Of a stretch of DNA of 64,000 nt, positions 43,875 through 53,066 are shown one piece after another; within the stretch, counting starts at the first letter, position 1, and each line of letters opens with the position of its first letter. The notes below the pieces were generated by a model that was not told the DNA's origin, did not search any database, and was given only the letters and a program-made list of their open reading frames with translations. The position numbers were made by a program, and so were the translations under genes. This stretch comes from Alteraquisediminimonas sediminicola (GTDB lineage Bacteria > Pseudomonadota > Alphaproteobacteria > Sphingomonadales > Sphingomonadaceae): the NCBI RefSeq assembly GCF_019740335.1, contig NZ_JAHXZS010000003.1:1-64000 (forward strand). Reading direction: 5' to 3'.

Positions 43875-45434
43875 TCACGCGATGCTGCGTTGATGCCCAT
43901 CCCAATAACGGGCGCGCAGGTCCTTTTTGGACACCTTGCCAGATGGCACCAGCGGGAAGGCATCGATATAGTCGATGCTTTTCGGTACTTTATAGGCTGC
44001 CAACCGCTCACGACAAAATGCCAGCAAGGCCTCCTCGGTAACGTCTTGGCCTTCGCGGATGATCACCACGGCCTTGACGGCCTCCCCCCAACGCGCATCC
44101 GGCACGCCGATCACCGCGACGCCAGCCACTGCCGGATGGGTCGACAGGACATTTTCAATTTCGGCGGAATAGATATTCTCGCCGCCTGAAACGATCATGT
44201 CCTTGACGCGATCGACAATATAATAAAGCCCTTCCTCATCGCGTCGGGCAATATCACCGCTGCGATACCAGCCATGCACCATCACGCCAGCGGTCGCATC
44301 CGGTTGCCGCCAATAGCCTTTGGTTATCGCAGGCTGACGGATCAACAATTCGCCTGGCTGGCCGTCCGGCAGGTCATTGCCATTGGCATCCACAATTCTG
44401 AATTCGACCAACGGCAATGGTCGCCCACAGCTTTGCAACTTGGTCTCATCTTCGAGATTATGTTCATTGGGACGCAAGATCGACGATGCCCCACCCGCTT
44501 CGGTGGAGCCATAGAACTGCATGAACTGACAGGGCATCACCGAAATGGCGCGTTTGATCAGCCCAAGAGAGATCGGCGAGCCGGCATAAAGAGTCAGGCG
44601 CAGCGACGAAAAATCCGCCTCAGGCGCCGTCGGATGATCCAGCAACATCTGCAACATGGTCGGCGTCAGCGTCAGCAGCGTCGGACGCATCTGGGTAATT
44701 TGCGCCAGCACCAAACCGGGTTCGAACTGGCGCACGATGGTAATCGACACTCCATTATACAGGCACTGCAAGGTGATCCCGATATGCAGCAGATGAAAAT
44801 TCGGCAATGAATTGATGAAGCTATCGCCATTGTGCCATTGATAGGCCGGCTCCAGATGCTCGCACAGACGCATCATATTGATGCCGCGATGGGTCAACAT
44901 CACGCCCTTGGGTTTGCCGGTGGTGCCAGAGGTGTATAGCTGAAACGCTATATCATCCTCTTCAACGACGATGCCGACATGCTGCCCGGCCTCGCCCGCG
45001 ACCTTTTGCTCCAGCGTGTCCTCGACGTCGATCCAGATCACTTCCGGCGGCTGCGACAGCAATTGGCTCGCCGCCCGCCAGAGTGACTCCATCTCGCGAT
45101 CGACAATCACCAATCGGGAATCACTGTCGCGAATCTGCTCCGCCAATTCCGCCGCCGCCAACCGCCAGTTGAAAACAACCAGCCCGGATCGGGTGCGGGC
45201 GCAACCGAAAAAGGCGAAATAGAAATCGGTACTGTTCTTGCCGATATAGCCGATCAGTCGCCCCTCGTCGGCACCACGCGGATAAAGGTAATTTGCGACG
45301 CGATTGATAATGGCGTCCGCTTCTCCAAAGCTGACGATGCGATCGGGCGTTTTCAACATCGCGCGGGTCGGATCATGACGCGCCCAGTAGTCGACAAAGT
45401 CACCAAGTGTGCGAACTTCGGGATAGGCCCACAT
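43875..45434 (-). CDS. AMP-binding acyl-CoA ligase
   Basis: 519 residues. ANL-superfamily enzyme with P-loop YTSGTTGKPKGVM near residue 170, FYGSTEAGG, YRSGDIARRDEEGL and the A10 catalytic Lys in PSGKVSKKDLR. It would activate a carboxylic acid with ATP and CoA. In this island it is the only ligase, so it should make the CoA ester of the ring carboxylate produced by the aldehyde dehydrogenase, the AliA role. Its gene starts three bases after the isomerase gene and shares its promoter with the motif 2 operator at 46244. Confidence 0.9.
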   Translation of the reverse strand: MWAYPEVRTLGDFVDYWARHDPTRAMLKTPDRIVSFGEADAIINRVANYLYPRGADEGRLIGYIGKNSTDFYFAFFGCARTRSGLVVFNWRLAAAELAEQIRDSDSRLVIVDREMESLWRAASQLLSQPPEVIWIDVEDTLEQKVAGEAGQHVGIVVEEDDIAFQLYTSGTTGKPKGVMLTHRGINMMRLCEHLEPAYQWHNGDSFINSLPNFHLLHIGITLQCLYNGVSITIVRQFEPGLVLAQITQMRPTLLTLTPTMLQMLLDHPTAPEADFSSLRLTLYAGSPISLGLIKRAISVMPCQFMQFYGSTEAGGASSILRPNEHNLEDETKLQSCGRPLPLVEFRIVDANGNDLPDGQPGELLIRQPAITKGYWRQPDATAGVMVHGWYRSGDIARRDEEGLYYIVDRVKDMIVSGGENIYSAEIENVLSTHPAVAGVAVIGVPDARWGEAVKAVVIIREGQDVTEEALLAFCRERLAAYKVPKSIDYIDAFPLVPSGKVSKKDLRARYWDGHQRSIA

Positions 45435-45437
45435 TGT

Positions 45438-46226
45438 TCAGCACCCCTTGAAAACGGCCGCCCGCTTGCCCGCAAAGGCCGTAATGCCTTCGCGCGCATC
45501 GGCGGAGCGTGCAATGCGGGCAAGCGCCTGCGCCTCCAGTTCCAACTGGGTTTCCAGCGGCTGATCATGCACCGAATTCAATAAACGACGGATTTCACCA
45601 AAGGCGGCTGTCGGCCCAGCCGCAATTTGCCGGGCAATTGTTTCCGCCCGCGCGGCAAGGTCGTCGTTAGCGACGATTTCATCGACAAGGCCCGCCGCCA
45701 AGGCATCTGGCGCCAGTAGCGTCTCATTGAGCATGAGAAACTTGCGCGCGCGGCCCGCGCCCATGCGGCGGGTGTACATGATGGATGATCCGGCATCGCA
45801 GCTAAAGCCAATGCCGGCATAGGCGGCGACGAACCGGGCATTATCAGCCGCGACGACGATATCGCAGCCCGCCACAAAGCCCGACATGCCCCCGACGCAT
45901 ACGCCCTGCACCGCAGCGACTATTGGCGCATTCATCCGCTGTAACCGCGCGATGCCGCTGTGCAATGTGGTGGTCCAGCGTTTAATGTTGAGCGGCAGGC
46001 TATCCAGATCTGCGATAAAGCTCGACACATCGCCACCAAAGCTGAATGCCTTGCCCTGCGCAGTCACCAACACGCACCGGACCGTCGGGTTCTCGGAAAT
46101 CTGAATGGCAGCTTCGGCGATTTCCGCGCACAGCACGCCATCAATGGGATTGCCACATTCGGGATTGGCAAATTCAAGCCGCGCCAGACCATCATCAAAC
46201 ACGAGCGACAATTTGGTGAACGACAT
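45438..46226 (-). CDS. Crotonase-family enoyl-CoA isomerase/hydratase with PaaG-like active site
   Basis: 262 residues. The oxyanion region is FSFGGDVSSF and GVCVGGMSGFVAGCD. The first catalytic Glu of hydratases (GGGxE) is replaced by Gly. The second position reads FSCDAGSS, with an Asp where PaaG-type isomerases have theirs. A double-bond isomerase is therefore more likely than a hydratase. It could move a ring or side-chain double bond into conjugation. AGGAGGG precedes the ATG at 46226. The motif 2 palindrome begins 18 bases further upstream. Confidence 0.85.
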   Translation of the reverse strand: MSFTKLSLVFDDGLARLEFANPECGNPIDGVLCAEIAEAAIQISENPTVRCVLVTAQGKAFSFGGDVSSFIADLDSLPLNIKRWTTTLHSGIARLQRMNAPIVAAVQGVCVGGMSGFVAGCDIVVAADNARFVAAYAGIGFSCDAGSSIMYTRRMGAGRARKFLMLNETLLAPDALAAGLVDEIVANDDLAARAETIARQIAAGPTAAFGEIRRLLNSVHDQPLETQLELEAQALARIARSADAREGITAFAGKRAAVFKGC

Positions 46227-46243
46227 CCTACCCTCCTAGGTTT

Positions 46244-46257
46244 GTAAACAAGTTTAT
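46244..46257. promoter_or_regulatory. Operator-like palindrome, motif 2 (isomerase-ligase promoter)
   Basis: GTAAAC-AA-GTTTAT; on the minus strand it reads ATAAAC-TT-GTTTAC followed by AAACCT. It lies 18 bases upstream of the isomerase start, directly before its ribosome site, where bound repressor would block transcription. Confidence 0.65.
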
Positions 46258-46357
46258 GACCTGTGGCGACGTCTGTCAATCGCGCGCATTACAAACGCAT
46301 TCTTTCTGGTGCGCTGAGGGCGGATTATTACCCATCGCCCTCACGCATGATCCCTCG

Positions 46358-47500
46358 TCAAAGACTGCGGCCCACCAGTTCCTTCATGATTTCCGAGGTG
46401 CCGCCATAAATGCGGCGCACGCGCGCATCCCGCCAGATCCGCGCGATCGGATATTCGTTCATATATCCCGCGCCGCCATGTAGTTGCAGCGCGGCATCGC
46501 AGATCATCCATTGCGTTTCCGTATGCCACAGCTTGGATGCGGCCGCCTCTTCCGCCGTCAATTCATGACGGACATGACGTTCAATCGCCCAATCAAGATG
46601 CGCCCAGCCAACCTGTAGGCGCGCCGCCATATCCGCCAGCGTAAAACGCGTATTCTGAAAATCGAACACCATTTTACCAAATGCCTTGCGATCCTTGACG
46701 AACTTCACAGCCTCATCAAACGCCCGTTGCGCCGCCGTCTGCGCCGTGATCGAGATCGACAGCCGCTCCTGCGCCAATTCGCTCACCAGATAAATAAAGC
46801 CGCGATTTTCGTCGCCGATCCGATTTTCAACCGGCACGCGCACATCGTTGAAAAACAGTTCCGATGTATCTGCCGACCATTGGCCAATCTTGTCGAGATT
46901 GCGACCTCGTTCGAAGCCCGGCATATCCGCTTCAACCACGATCAACGACGTGCCCTTCGCGCCAGCGCTCGGATCGGTTTTGCAGACGACAATGATCAAA
47001 TCGGCATTTTGACCATTGGTGATATAGGTCTTTGACCCGTTGATAATATAATGGTCGCCATCCCGCACAGCCGTCGTGCGGACGCCTTGCAGGTCAGAAC
47101 CTGCCCCCGGTTCGGTCATCGCGATTGCCGCGACCATTTCTCCCGTCACCAGCCTCGGGAGATAGTTCTGCTTCATCTCCTCGCTGCCGTAATTGTAAAT
47201 ATAGGGCATGGTAATATCGGTCTGCAACGTCAGACAGTCCGACATCATGGCATAGGTGAACTCTTCGTTCACCACCGCATTAAAGGAAAAATCGAGGCCC
47301 ATGCCGCCATAGGCCTCGGGCTGGGTCAGGCACAACAGGCCCGCCTCGCCGGCCTTGCGCCAGAATGCGCGACTGACCTTCCCATCTTCTTCAAATTGTT
47401 CGAGATTGGGGGTAAACTCCTGTTCAAGGAACCGGCGCACGGAATCGCGGAACTGTTCATGCTCGGCGCCATATACGCCACGATTGGCCCTGTTCAGCAC
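46358..47500 (-). CDS. Acyl-CoA dehydrogenase
   Basis: 380 residues from a GTG at 47500, with AAGGAG eight bases upstream. The preceding in-frame ATG at 47587 would add residues unlike the family and run into the promoter region. FAD-binding landmarks are IAMTEPGAGSDLQGVRT, NGSKTYITNGQNADL and LQLHGGAGYMNEYPIARIWRD. It is divergent from the P450 operon and lies upstream of the isomerase-ligase genes on the same strand. It may act on side-chain or ring-opened intermediates such as the pimeloyl-CoA homologue. Specificity cannot be read from the sequence. Confidence 0.87.
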   Translation of the reverse strand: MLNRANRGVYGAEHEQFRDSVRRFLEQEFTPNLEQFEEDGKVSRAFWRKAGEAGLLCLTQPEAYGGMGLDFSFNAVVNEEFTYAMMSDCLTLQTDITMPYIYNYGSEEMKQNYLPRLVTGEMVAAIAMTEPGAGSDLQGVRTTAVRDGDHYIINGSKTYITNGQNADLIIVVCKTDPSAGAKGTSLIVVEADMPGFERGRNLDKIGQWSADTSELFFNDVRVPVENRIGDENRGFIYLVSELAQERLSISITAQTAAQRAFDEAVKFVKDRKAFGKMVFDFQNTRFTLADMAARLQVGWAHLDWAIERHVRHELTAEEAAASKLWHTETQWMICDAALQLHGGAGYMNEYPIARIWRDARVRRIYGGTSEIMKELVGRSL

Positions 47501-47612
47501 GTCCCTATCTCCTTTGAATATACAATTATCGTCGCTCTGACTGCCGTAGTGATGAAATTCAGTCGCACGCGCAATCTGGTTAATCAATTCACTTTACCGA
47601 CACCGGCAATTT

Positions 47613-47635
47613 TTTACGTATACTATTTACGTATT
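47613..47635. promoter_or_regulatory. Possible motif 1 variant upstream of the P450 gene
   Basis: TTTACGTA-N7-TACGTATT matches the 34188 palindrome at 7/8 in the left arm and 5/8 in the right arm, with the same spacer. It can also be read as a direct repeat of TTTACGTA with a 13-base period. It lies ~68 bases upstream of the P450 start. The assignment is weaker than for the other two sites. Confidence 0.45.
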
Positions 47636-47702
47636 ATGTCGCAAGCGCTATATGCATCCGATACGAGCTGCCGGAATCGGTGGCCAATCACAGGAGAGTG
47701 CC

Positions 47703-48938
47703 ATGGCGACGCAGTTGGTCGATCACAACGCGGATATCACAACCCTTGATGTATCACGCGGCGAACTGTACGCGGCGGACAGTTGGCGACCGTTATTCGC
47801 CCGGCTGCGCAAGGAAGCGCCGATCCACTACTGTCGCGACAGCTTCTTTGGCCCTTATTGGTCGGCGTCGCGCTATGCCGATATTGTCGATATCGAATCG
47901 CGCCCGGAAATCTTCTCATCCTCATTCGAACATGGCGGCATCACCATTTTCGATATGCAGAACACGGGCGTGCAACTTGCGATGTTTATCGCGATGGATG
48001 ATCCCGAACATGCCGAACAGCGCAAGACCATCGCTCCGGCCGTGACCCCGACCGAGATTGGCAAACTTGCAGGGCCATTGCGCGAACGCACGGCACAATT
48101 GCTGGATAGCCTGCCGGTGAACGAACCGTTTGACTGGGTCGAAAAGATTGCCGTCGAACTCACCACGCAGATGCTGGCCACATTATTCGACTTCCCTTGG
48201 GAGGAGCGCCACAAATTGCCCTTCTGGTCGGACTGGGCGGCCAAGATCGACATCGGCCCCGACCCGGTATTGAATGCCGAACGCGAAAAATATTGTTTCG
48301 AAATGGCGTCCTATTTCAAAAAATTATTCGACGAGCGCAAGGCACTCCCGCCCAAGGGCGACCTGCTGTCGATGATGGCCCATTCGCAACACATGGCCAA
48401 TCTCGATGAACAGCGCTTCATGGGCAATATCGCGCTTCTCGTTGTCGGCGGCAATGACACCACCCGCAATTCGATGTCGGGACTGATCGAACAGATCAAC
48501 ACATATCCGGAAGAATGGGCCAAGTTGAAAGCCGATCCCGCGCTGGCATCCACGGCGGCGACCGAAACGATTCGTCTCCAGACCCCGATCTGCCACATGC
48601 GCCGTACGGCGCTGGAGGATGTCGAACTGCACGGACAGACGATCCGCAAGGGCGAGAAAATCGTCATCTGGTACAATTCCGCCAATCGCGACGAAGACGT
48701 CTTCCCCGATGGCGACAAATGGGACGTCAACCGCGCGAATTCCCGCCGACATCTCTCCTTTGGCTATGGCATTCATCGCTGTCTCGGCGCCCGTTTGGCC
48801 GAACTCCAGCTCCAGACGCTCATCGAAGAGATGGTCAAGCGCAACATGGACGTGAAACTGGTCGGCGAACCGGATCGCATCCCCTCCTGCTTTACCCGTG
48901 GCTATCATCACATGATGGTCACGATGACACGGGATTGA
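47703..48938 (+). CDS. Cytochrome P450, CYP153-like hydroxylase
   Basis: 411 residues from the ATG at 47703, with GGAGAG upstream. I-helix motif [12 protein letters not shown] (N251 to T254) and heme-binding [15 protein letters not shown] with Cys360. The segment [35 protein letters not shown] is strongly like CYP153 (landmark only). CYP153 enzymes hydroxylate terminal or allylic methyl groups; some convert limonene to perillyl alcohol. It is soluble, with no membrane anchor. The gene is followed after five bases by a rubredoxin gene and then a GMC alcohol oxidoreductase, giving an alcohol-forming and alcohol-oxidising unit. Confidence 0.92.
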   Translation: MATQLVDHNADITTLDVSRGELYAADSWRPLFARLRKEAPIHYCRDSFFGPYWSASRYADIVDIESRPEIFSSSFEHGGITIFDMQNTGVQLAMFIAMDDPEHAEQRKTIAPAVTPTEIGKLAGPLRERTAQLLDSLPVNEPFDWVEKIAVELTTQMLATLFDFPWEERHKLPFWSDWAAKIDIGPDPVLNAEREKYCFEMASYFKKLFDERKALPPKGDLLSMMAHSQHMANLDEQRFMGNIALLVVGGNDTTRNSMSGLIEQINTYPEEWAKLKADPALASTAATETIRLQTPICHMRRTALEDVELHGQTIRKGEKIVIWYNSANRDEDVFPDGDKWDVNRANSRRHLSFGYGIHRCLGARLAELQLQTLIEEMVKRNMDVKLVGEPDRIPSCFTRGYHHMMVTMTRD

Positions 48939-48943
48939 TCGTC

Positions 48944-49123
48944 ATGAGCGCAGATTTCAAACGCTATAAGTGCATGAACTGCAATACCATTTATGATGAG
49001 GCGTTGGGCGATCCTGAAAATGGCGTCCTGCCCGGCACCCGTTGGGAAGACGTGCCGGACGATTGGGTCTGCCCGGAATGCGGATCTGAAAAACGCGACT
49101 TCATGCTGATTGACTGGGAATAA
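48944..49123 (+). CDS. Rubredoxin
   Basis: 59 residues. Two CxxC pairs bind one Fe: Cys10/Cys13 ([12 protein letters not shown]) and Cys43/Cys46 ([13 protein letters not shown]). [11 protein letters not shown] lies between them, as in AlkG-type rubredoxins. Electron carrier, usually for AlkB-type hydroxylases. Here it follows the P450 gene by five bases, where a ferredoxin is usual. It may feed the P450, the membrane hydroxylase, or both. No rubredoxin reductase gene was seen in the window. Confidence 0.93.
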   Translation: MSADFKRYKCMNCNTIYDEALGDPENGVLPGTRWEDVPDDWVCPECGSEKRDFMLIDWE

Positions 49124-49191
49124 CCCGGTGCTGCCCGGCCCTGCCCCGGCGTCTCGTGAGGCGCAGGGCCGGTTATAAGGGGAAATAGGCA

Positions 49192-50778
49192 TTGGCTGAT
49201 TATATCATCATCGGCGCCGGTTCGTCCGGCTGCGTCCTCGCCAATCGACTGAGCGCCGATCCGGGGTGCGAGGTGGTGCTGCTGGAGGCAGGCGCGCCGG
49301 ACCGCAGCCTCCTCTACCGCATCCCCGCCGGATTCTTCCCGCTGATGCAGGCCGGCAAGGGCAATTGGAATTACGAGACCGTGCCACAGCCGGGCCTGAA
49401 CGGTCGCACCTCCTATTTTCCGCGCGGCAAAGTGTTGGGCGGCTCCAGTTCGATCAACGGACTGGTCGTTTCGCGCGGCAACCGGGGGGATTATGACCAT
49501 TGGGCACAGCTCGGCAATCCGGGCTGGTCCTATGAAGATTGCCTGCCCTGGTTCCGCAAGATCGAGGATTATCCCGGCGGCGACCCCGCCTATCGCGGTC
49601 AGGGTGGTCCCGTGCGCGTGACGCGCGTCCCCATCGAAGACATGAACCCGATTTCGCAATCATGGATCAAGGCCGGTTTGGCGGCGGGTCATGGCTTCAA
49701 CGAGGATGTCAACGGTCCCGACCCGATCGGCATCGCTCAGATGCAGGGCAATTTCGCCGATGGTATCCGCCAAAGCGCGTCGCGTTGCTATCTCCGCCCG
49801 GCGCTGGGACGACCGAATCTGCGGGTCATTACCGGCGCGATGGCCAGCAGGATCATCGTCCAATCGGGCCGCGCCACCGGCGTTGAATTCATCCGCAAAG
49901 GCCGGGTCGAAACGATTTCCGCCGCGCGCGAGGTGATCTTGGCCGGGGGCGTCGTCAATTCGCCGCAACTGCTTCAACTTTCCGGCATCGGTGATCCGGA
50001 TGATATTCGTCCGCATGGCATCAACATGGTCCATGAACTACCCGGTGTTGGCCGCAACCTGCGCGACCATCTCGCCATCTCCGTCAAACAGCGCATCAAT
50101 CGCCCCTTATCGGTATTATCCACGCTCAAACCACTGGCGATGGCGAAGGCGCTGGGCCAATATCTGCTGTTTCGATCTGGCCCCACCGTGTCGAGCGGAT
50201 TGGAGGCTTGGGCGCATCTCAAGTCACGCGCAGATATCGATTATCCCGACCTGCAAATCTATTGCGTCCATCTGATGTATAATGACCATGGCCGTGACGT
50301 GATCAGGGAAGAAGGCTTTCAGGTCTCGCTCAACGCCAGCCGTCCACACAGCGTTGGCACGATCCGCATCGCCTCCGCAGATCCGCTCGCCGCACCCATC
50401 ATCGATCCCGACTATCTCTCTGATCCCGAAGATGTGCGCGTCATGCGCCAAGGCATCCGGCTGGTGCGCGAGATCATCGCCCAACAACCGTTCGATAGTT
50501 TCCGGGGTAGTGAATATGCGCCGGGCGAGGCCAAGCAATCGGATGATGAGCTGGACCAATATATCCGCAACAACGCAGCCACTTTATACCATCCGGTCGG
50601 CACCTGCAAAATGGGGCAGGATGAGATGGCGGTGGTCGATGCGCGCCTCCGGGTGCGGGGGATTGACGGATTGCGCGTGGTCGATGCGTCGATCATGCCC
50701 GATATTCCGAGCGGCAACACCAATTTCCCGGCCATGATGATCGGCGAACGCGGGGCGGACTTCATCCTCAACGGATGA
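49192..50778 (+). CDS. GMC family FAD-dependent alcohol dehydrogenase (AlkJ-like)
   Basis: 528 residues from a TTG at 49192, with AAGGGGAA seven bases upstream. The dinucleotide loop is IIGAGSSGCVLANRLS at the N-terminus, GMC signature 1 is GKVLGGSSSINGLV and signature 2 lies in GGVVNSPQLLQLSGIG. The active-site His is in LYHPVGTCKMG and an Asn in GNTNFPAMMIGE. It would oxidise the primary alcohol from the P450 to aldehyde, passing electrons to the respiratory chain as AlkJ does. It partly duplicates the Zn alcohol dehydrogenase at 21626-22735. Confidence 0.9.
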   Translation: MADYIIIGAGSSGCVLANRLSADPGCEVVLLEAGAPDRSLLYRIPAGFFPLMQAGKGNWNYETVPQPGLNGRTSYFPRGKVLGGSSSINGLVVSRGNRGDYDHWAQLGNPGWSYEDCLPWFRKIEDYPGGDPAYRGQGGPVRVTRVPIEDMNPISQSWIKAGLAAGHGFNEDVNGPDPIGIAQMQGNFADGIRQSASRCYLRPALGRPNLRVITGAMASRIIVQSGRATGVEFIRKGRVETISAAREVILAGGVVNSPQLLQLSGIGDPDDIRPHGINMVHELPGVGRNLRDHLAISVKQRINRPLSVLSTLKPLAMAKALGQYLLFRSGPTVSSGLEAWAHLKSRADIDYPDLQIYCVHLMYNDHGRDVIREEGFQVSLNASRPHSVGTIRIASADPLAAPIIDPDYLSDPEDVRVMRQGIRLVREIIAQQPFDSFRGSEYAPGEAKQSDDELDQYIRNNAATLYHPVGTCKMGQDEMAVVDARLRVRGIDGLRVVDASIMPDIPSGNTNFPAMMIGERGADFILNG

Positions 50779-50800
50779 GGCCAGCCCCGGCTGTCACCGC

Positions 50801-51961
50801 TCAGGCGAAACCGCGCTCACCAAAGGTGAATGGACCGCCGAGATAGGCGGGATAGCCCGTATCGCGCACCGTGGCATAATCGACGAGACGACGCTGTTCG
50901 AAACCAAGCTGGCTGCGCCAAGGTTCGACGGCCTTGCTGATCGCCGTTAACACCTGCGCATCATTACGGTCGCCGGATATTGCGGCGACGGCCGCCACGA
51001 TTTCTGCCACAAATGCTGGCAGCGCGTCCTTGCGCTTCAGCCGGTCATAGTCATTTTTCCCAAGGAACAGCGTCTGGATCATGTTGCGCGGTTCTGGGCG
51101 CTGGATCAAACCGGCGAATATGGCCATTTCGCTACGTATTGCCCCTTCGAAGCATTGCGGCAGGCCAAATTGCAGACAGTCGAGGATGGCGATGGGCGCA
51201 GGATAATGGACATCCGCACTTGCCCTGCGCGGCGCAATCAGCGGGTCGATTTCACCCGGCGTCATCGCGCGCCAGTCGGGGGCATCCCAAGGCTGGCACG
51301 CCTGATCGGTCGCCAGCAGCCACGCCTCCGCCATTGCAATGTCTTCACCCGGCTGTGCCAGCGCATGGACAAGACCGACCTCAAGCGCGGCCTGTCCCGA
51401 TAGGCGCCCCCCCTCCAGCAGGATCGGCAACGCCGCCTCCAGCCCGATCAACCGTGGCAGACGCTGCGTGCCACCCGCGCCGGGCAAAAGGCCGACGAGC
51501 GATTCCGGCAGGCCCATGGCAATCTTGGGATCGTCAACCAACACCCGATAATGCGCGCCCAGCGCCAATTCGCAGCCCCCGCCCAATGCGAGACCGGCGA
51601 TGGCCGCCGCCACTGGCTTGCCCGCTGTTTCCAGCGCCCGGATGGCTTTGCTGAGTGGGAAGAAATGATCGAACGCGACATTGAAACGCGCCTGTGGGGC
51701 GGCCTGCATGATCATGTCATAGGCGACGCCCAATTCGGTCAGATCGGCCCCGGCGCAAAACGCATTGTCCTTGCCCGATCGCAGGAGCAGCCCCTTCACA
51801 TCTGCGGCTGCCAGCCATGCCGCAACCTCGCCCAGTTCATGGATTGCTGCATTGGAAAACACGTTCATCGTCCGGCCCGGACAATCGAACACCAGATGGG
51901 CCAACCCGTTGGGCTGCATTTCAAGGCGAAACTGTTCCAGTGTCGGCAGCGGCGTGGCCAT
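50801..51961 (-). CDS. Enoyl-CoA hydratase with FadB/FadJ-like tail lacking the dehydrogenase domain
   Basis: 386 residues from the ATG at 51961, with AAAGGAA upstream; an ATG at 51976 is possible. The crotonase domain keeps both hydratase Glu positions (GGGCELAL and GLPESLVGLLPGAGGT). After it come MIQTLFLGKNDYDRL and, at the C-terminus, RRLVDYATVRDTGYPAYLGGPFTF. These match the linker and the final helices of FadB/FadJ multifunctional enzymes. The NAD-binding 3-hydroxyacyl-CoA dehydrogenase part (GxGxxG) between them is absent. It should be a true hydratase. It is downstream of the BKACE gene on the same strand. Confidence 0.83.
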   Translation of the reverse strand: MATPLPTLEQFRLEMQPNGLAHLVFDCPGRTMNVFSNAAIHELGEVAAWLAAADVKGLLLRSGKDNAFCAGADLTELGVAYDMIMQAAPQARFNVAFDHFFPLSKAIRALETAGKPVAAAIAGLALGGGCELALGAHYRVLVDDPKIAMGLPESLVGLLPGAGGTQRLPRLIGLEAALPILLEGGRLSGQAALEVGLVHALAQPGEDIAMAEAWLLATDQACQPWDAPDWRAMTPGEIDPLIAPRRASADVHYPAPIAILDCLQFGLPQCFEGAIRSEMAIFAGLIQRPEPRNMIQTLFLGKNDYDRLKRKDALPAFVAEIVAAVAAISGDRNDAQVLTAISKAVEPWRSQLGFEQRRLVDYATVRDTGYPAYLGGPFTFGERGFA

Positions 51962-52008
51962 CGATATTCCTTTCATGATTATACCCGAGCAGGCGCATCA
52001 AATGCGCG

Positions 52009-52938
52009 TCAGAAGGCGACCTGATCACCGCCCTTGAGTTCAAGTATCTCGCGCGCTTCATCCGGCGAGGCGATTTCAAGCCCCAATCCCTCGATGATCT
52101 GGCGAACCCGTTCGACCTGCGCCGCGTTGGTCAACGCCAATTCGCCGCGCCCCAGCCACAAGGAATCCTCCAGCCCGACACGGACATGGCCGCCCATCGC
52201 CGCCGCCATCGCCGCCACCCGCATTTGCGCCTGACCCGCCGCCAGCACCGACCAGCGATATTGGTCGCCGAACAGCCGATCCGCCGTCCGCTTCATGTGC
52301 ATCACCTCATCCGGGTGCGATCCGATGCCGCCAAGTAGCCCGAAACAGGTCTGAATGAATAAAGGCCCCTGCACCAATCCTTCTTTCCAGAAATAATGGA
52401 GGTTGTGCAAATGGCTGGTATCATAGCATTCAAACTCATATCGCGCGCCCGTCGCATTGAGCGTTTCCAGCGCGTAACGAATATCCTTGAAGCTATTGCG
52501 AAATACCAGATCGTGGGAGCCTTCAAGCATCGGCTGTTCCCAGTCATATTTGAAGTCCGTGTAGCGCTTGAGCATCGGGAACAGGCCAAAGTTCATCGAC
52601 CCCATGTTGAGACTGGCGACTTCCGGCTGCCATTGCGCCGCAGGGCGCACGCGCTCTTCGACCGACATATAAGGCGATCCGCCGGTGGTGAGGTTCACCA
52701 CGACATTGGAGGACTGCTTGATTACCTTCAAAAACGGCTCAAACGCCTCGGGCGACTGATCGGGACGACCATCCACCGGATTGCGCGCATGCAGATGTAC
52801 GATGGCCGCGCCCGCCTCGGCGGCCCCAATCGCCGATGCCGCGATCTCGGCAGGCGTGACCGGCAGATAGGGCGACATCGATGGGGTATGAATCGACCCG
52901 GTGATTGCGCAGCTGATAATAACCTTATTGCCTACCAT
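52009..52938 (-). CDS. Beta-keto acid cleavage enzyme (BKACE, DUF849)
   Basis: 309 residues. Zn-dependent TIM barrel with ligands His48 and His50 in AIVHLHARN, and a C-terminal Glu in VRVGLEDSLWL. Family enzymes react a beta-keto acid with acetyl-CoA to give acetoacetate and a new acyl-CoA. The conserved S-rich GSMNFG and LTTGG segments are present. GAGGATGG precedes the ATG. It is divergent from the HMGCS-like operon across a motif 2 operator. With that operon it would turn 4-methyl-3-oxopentanoate into isobutyryl-CoA and acetoacetate; this substrate is a prediction. Confidence 0.9.
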   Translation of the reverse strand: MVGNKVIISCAITGSIHTPSMSPYLPVTPAEIAASAIGAAEAGAAIVHLHARNPVDGRPDQSPEAFEPFLKVIKQSSNVVVNLTTGGSPYMSVEERVRPAAQWQPEVASLNMGSMNFGLFPMLKRYTDFKYDWEQPMLEGSHDLVFRNSFKDIRYALETLNATGARYEFECYDTSHLHNLHYFWKEGLVQGPLFIQTCFGLLGGIGSHPDEVMHMKRTADRLFGDQYRWSVLAAGQAQMRVAAMAAAMGGHVRVGLEDSLWLGRGELALTNAAQVERVRQIIEGLGLEIASPDEAREILELKGGDQVAF

Positions 52939-53066
52939 GGCCCATCCTCACCTATATCAATGCGTCGACATGCGTATCCCCATCATTTCGGCATTTCCCT
53001 TGTGGTTGGGAATAGCTGCCGCAATGTTAAGGCTGCCCTGTTCATACTGGCAATCACATGATTTTC

